In this document: positions 44,570 to 46,449 of the stretch, piece by piece | How positions within the stretch are numbered: position 1 is the first letter of the stretch | How the letters are laid out: the number at the start of each line of letters is the position of its first letter | Source of the DNA: Calothrix sp. MO_167.B12 | GTDB taxonomy: Bacteria; Cyanobacteriota; Cyanobacteriia; Cyanobacteriales; Nostocaceae | Assembly (NCBI GenBank): GCA_030066045.1 | Contig: JASJCJ010000058.1 | Span: 1 to 46,449, forward strand | Direction: 5' to 3' | Length of the DNA: 46,449 bases | Position numbers and translations under genes: made by a program | The notes under the pieces: model-generated | Databases searched by the model: none | Seen by the model: the letters and a program-made list of their open reading frames with translations, nothing else | Told to the model about the DNA's origin: nothing

Positions 44570-45890
44570 TCAAATTGTCCTTGAAGTTGCCGTACAGGTA
44601 GCTGGTTAATTTGTCGTATATGCCGTGCATACAACTTGCGAAATATCGCTGTTTTCCAGCTTTTATTGGGTGTCTACCCGATCCGAGCAAGAATTAGACA
44701 GACAATCTAAAATTATAATTCAAAAAGTATATTTGAGTCAAGTAAATATTGGGTTAAGCTCTAAGAGGATGTTTGGAAAGTATTAAACGAATCAATTAAG
44801 CGAGTCTTTTCAATGAATATCTCTATTTATCTTCTCTCCCTCTGACTTTGCGTACTTCGTGCCTAAAGCCCTACGGGCATGGCTGAGTGCAAAGCACACG
44901 CTTCGCGTTAACGTAGTTCCTCTGTAAGAGACAGGCTAATGCGGTTTCTTCTTATACCCGTCAAAACTAATGCTTTGTCTCATTGATTTTGAAGGGCAGC
45001 TGTAGTGTGGGCATCTTGCCCGCTACAGCAGGGAGCGAGACGCTCCCACTACAATTATTTACCTATCAGAACTAATGGGAAAGACACTAATATGGCGGAA
45101 CAGTAGTAGTTCATTGCATTAATTTTGCAAGGTTGAAGGAATGGGAGCATCTTGCTCGCTGCTTGGCAATAGGGAGCGAGACGCTCCCACTACAATTGTT
45201 TTAAATTATTAATTCATACAGGCATCCCTGCCTGTACCACTATGAAATTTTGGGACATTTTTGATTGACTCGCCCAGTTTCTGTCGGAGACTGGGTTCCT
45301 CAGTTTGAAACAGAAATTAATTATGAATATTTGCCAAGAAAAGGGAAAGTCCAAGACTTTTTCCTAAAAACCATGTGGTATTATGTCCCGCGAATTACTT
45401 GTAATTCTGGCAATCGCTTTACCCCAAAATAGTCTAGATTAAGTGAAATCACCCATCTCTAGTAATTGGGATAGAACGGGGTCACTTTCACAATTATTGG
45501 AGTTATGGGGCAATACGGTTCAGTAAAGAAAAATAGTAGGTTGGGTGGAACGAAGAGTAACGCAATACGCCCCTAATGTGCGCCTCCGCGCCTATTTTTT
45601 AGCTAGCCTCCCATAGGAAACTCCCGCAACCAAGCCATGAAAATAATTCCCTTACTCCGGGCGGGGAAACCCCGCCCCTACTCCTTCTCTCCTTCCCTCC
45701 GAACTCCCTATTTTCAAGTTAGCCCCTCATGAGAAAATCTCACAAACAAGTATAAAAATGGTTTGTGACTTAACTCTCAAGGGCGCACGCAATGCGCCCC
45801 TACTGCGGCTCCCACACTTAAGCTGTCAACCATCAACTAACAACTAACAACTATCAACCATTTTCTAGCTAGCAATTAAAAAACCTTGAT
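44570..45890. other. Long gap with a MITE and mosaic repeats
   Basis: Holds the rplU leader/promoter region, a mosaic repeat near 44866-44935 ('ccctacgggcatggctgag', 'ctcctctg'-like), the family-1 MITE (44968-45090), a second GGGAGCGAGACGCTCCC palindrome near 45174-45190, GC-rich 'gggcggggaaaccccgccc' DNA near 45659, and GTTGATA-type low-complexity DNA near 45825-45860. No gene is supported. Confidence 0.55.
44968..45090. mobile_element. MITE, family 1, complete copy (inverted relative to 5440-5592)
   Basis: The ends TAATGCTTTGTCTCAT and ATGGGAAAGACACTAA frame the same two inner palindromes (GGGCATCTTGCCC and GGGAGCGAGACGCTCCC) in reverse order. It is 123 bp long, about 30 bp shorter than the copy at 5440. 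Confidence 0.75.
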
Positions 45891-46256
45891 ATGAGACATT
45901 TTGTATTAACTTGGTTAGGTACTGCCGTCGCATTGTTAATTACAGCCAATATCCTGCAAATAATTAATATTGGCTTTCAAGTAAATAATCTAGGTACAGC
46001 ACTAATTGCGGCTGTGGTAATTGGCATTGTGAATGCCATTATTCGTCCCATTTTGAAGATTTTGGCATTTCCCATTACCTTACTGACTTTTGGTTTATTC
46101 ACTTTTGTGATTAACGGATTTACCCTCTGGTTAGCCAGCTTACTGACTCCCAGTTACGGTTTCAAGATTGATGGTCCTTTAGCAGCTTTATTAGGTTCCA
46201 TTGTGCTATCCATTGTCTCCAGCACAATCAATTATTTTCTCAGAGCTGCTGATTAG
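45891..46256 (+). CDS. Small four-helix membrane protein, phage holin family 4 (YvlD-like)
   Basis: The 121-residue protein has four hydrophobic helices and the family's signature middle segment, VVIGIVNAIIRPILKILAFPITLLTFGLF, here summarised as a conserved Asn-Ala-Ile-Ile-Arg-Pro turn between helices 2 and 3. Despite the 'holin' name, chromosomal members are not phage genes; their role is unknown, perhaps in membrane stress. The start MRHFVLTWLG is typical. It is monocistronic in what can be seen. Confidence 0.85.
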   Translation: MRHFVLTWLGTAVALLITANILQIINIGFQVNNLGTALIAAVVIGIVNAIIRPILKILAFPITLLTFGLFTFVINGFTLWLASLLTPSYGFKIDGPLAALLGSIVLSIVSSTINYFLRAAD

Positions 46257-46338
46257 GGAGAATCGCAACTTTTTCAGGAAACTCCAAGAAATCAATTATC
46301 TTCACCAGAACGGTTAATTGTTGACCAAAAAACGAGAC

Positions 46339-46449
46339 GCAAGCCCCTGGCTTTAGACACGGGGATAAGTCGGTAGGAACTTTTAAGTTCCGTGAACCGA
46401 TTGGATGGGGCCACTGTGGTATACTTAAACCATAAGTGAGTAAGAACAA
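46339..46449 (+). mobile_element. Left end of another IS200/IS605-type element, running off the window
   Basis: The hairpin CCCCTGGCTTTAGACACGGGG (46346-46366) aligns with the outer end of the tnpB/RHH element at 24447-24478 (reverse complement). Further right, GTGGTATACTTAAACCATAAGT and GAACAA align with the tnpB promoter region there, including a short palindrome. Only about 50 bp separate the two blocks, so no RHH gene fits between them. A tnpB-like gene would be expected just beyond the window. Confidence 0.5.

Noticed and set aside
44570-44650. Ribosomal-protein leader (L21) regulatory RNA
   Set aside because: Only a small imperfect hairpin is visible and I cannot match it to a known leader family.
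46240-46449. Minus-strand open frame at the right edge
   Set aside because: It lies antisense across the IS left end and overlaps the end of the membrane-protein gene; not protein-like.

Overview
The window looks like chromosomal DNA of a filamentous, probably heterocyst-forming cyanobacterium (Nostocales). The signs are many HIP1 sites (GCGATCGC), cyanobacteria-specific genes (a DUF3038/DUF4335 pair, an SpkB-type kinase, a PatA-like regulator), heptanucleotide tandem repeats, and several families of small palindromic repeats in long intergenic gaps. No rRNA, tRNA or CRISPR array was seen.

Layout. 1-1158: tail of an unidentified gene, a TnpB remnant and repeats. 1159-8095: a secreted alkylsulfatase-like metallo-beta-lactamase protein, a CDF metal exporter lacking its C-terminal domain, a broken ATP-grasp-like gene cut by a MITE, a Tat-exported PhoD phosphatase, and an orphan DUF4212 protein. 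8350-10045: a membrane-anchored EEP-family protein between two long direct repeats. 10270-16628: proline iminopeptidase, a small conserved protein, a lone DppB-type permease, apt, and the DUF3038/DUF4335 pair. 16816-21712: an FHA-fused class A PBP, a repeat-rich secreted protein, lspA and bioY. 22124-24480: two IS200/IS605-type elements tail to tail. One is a tnpB remnant split by a 205-bp insertion. The other carries an almost complete tnpB plus a divergent ribbon-helix-helix gene with a palindrome between them. 24563-28696: a pstSCAB operon with a Pho-box candidate and a terminator. 29294-33130: a small conserved protein, an SpkB-like kinase and an FHA protein. 33542-42425 (minus strand): recA with a LexA-box candidate, then a chemotaxis-like cluster (PatA-like, CheW, MCP, CheA hybrid). 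43856-44569: rplU-rpmA. The window ends with a small membrane protein and the left end of another IS.

How the genes fit together. The pst operon and the exported PhoD form a phosphate-acquisition set. Kinase, FHA protein and FHA-fused PBP suggest Ser/Thr phosphorylation linked to cell-wall synthesis. The chemotaxis-like cluster resembles cyanobacterial hmp/ptx/pix loci; its MCP carries a GAF domain with both cysteines expected of a DXCF cyanobacteriochrome, so it may be a light receptor. The most system-like novelty candidates are that receptor and the TnpB/RHH/palindrome module. The accessory DNA is unusually rich in MITE-like elements, some of which trim or end genes.
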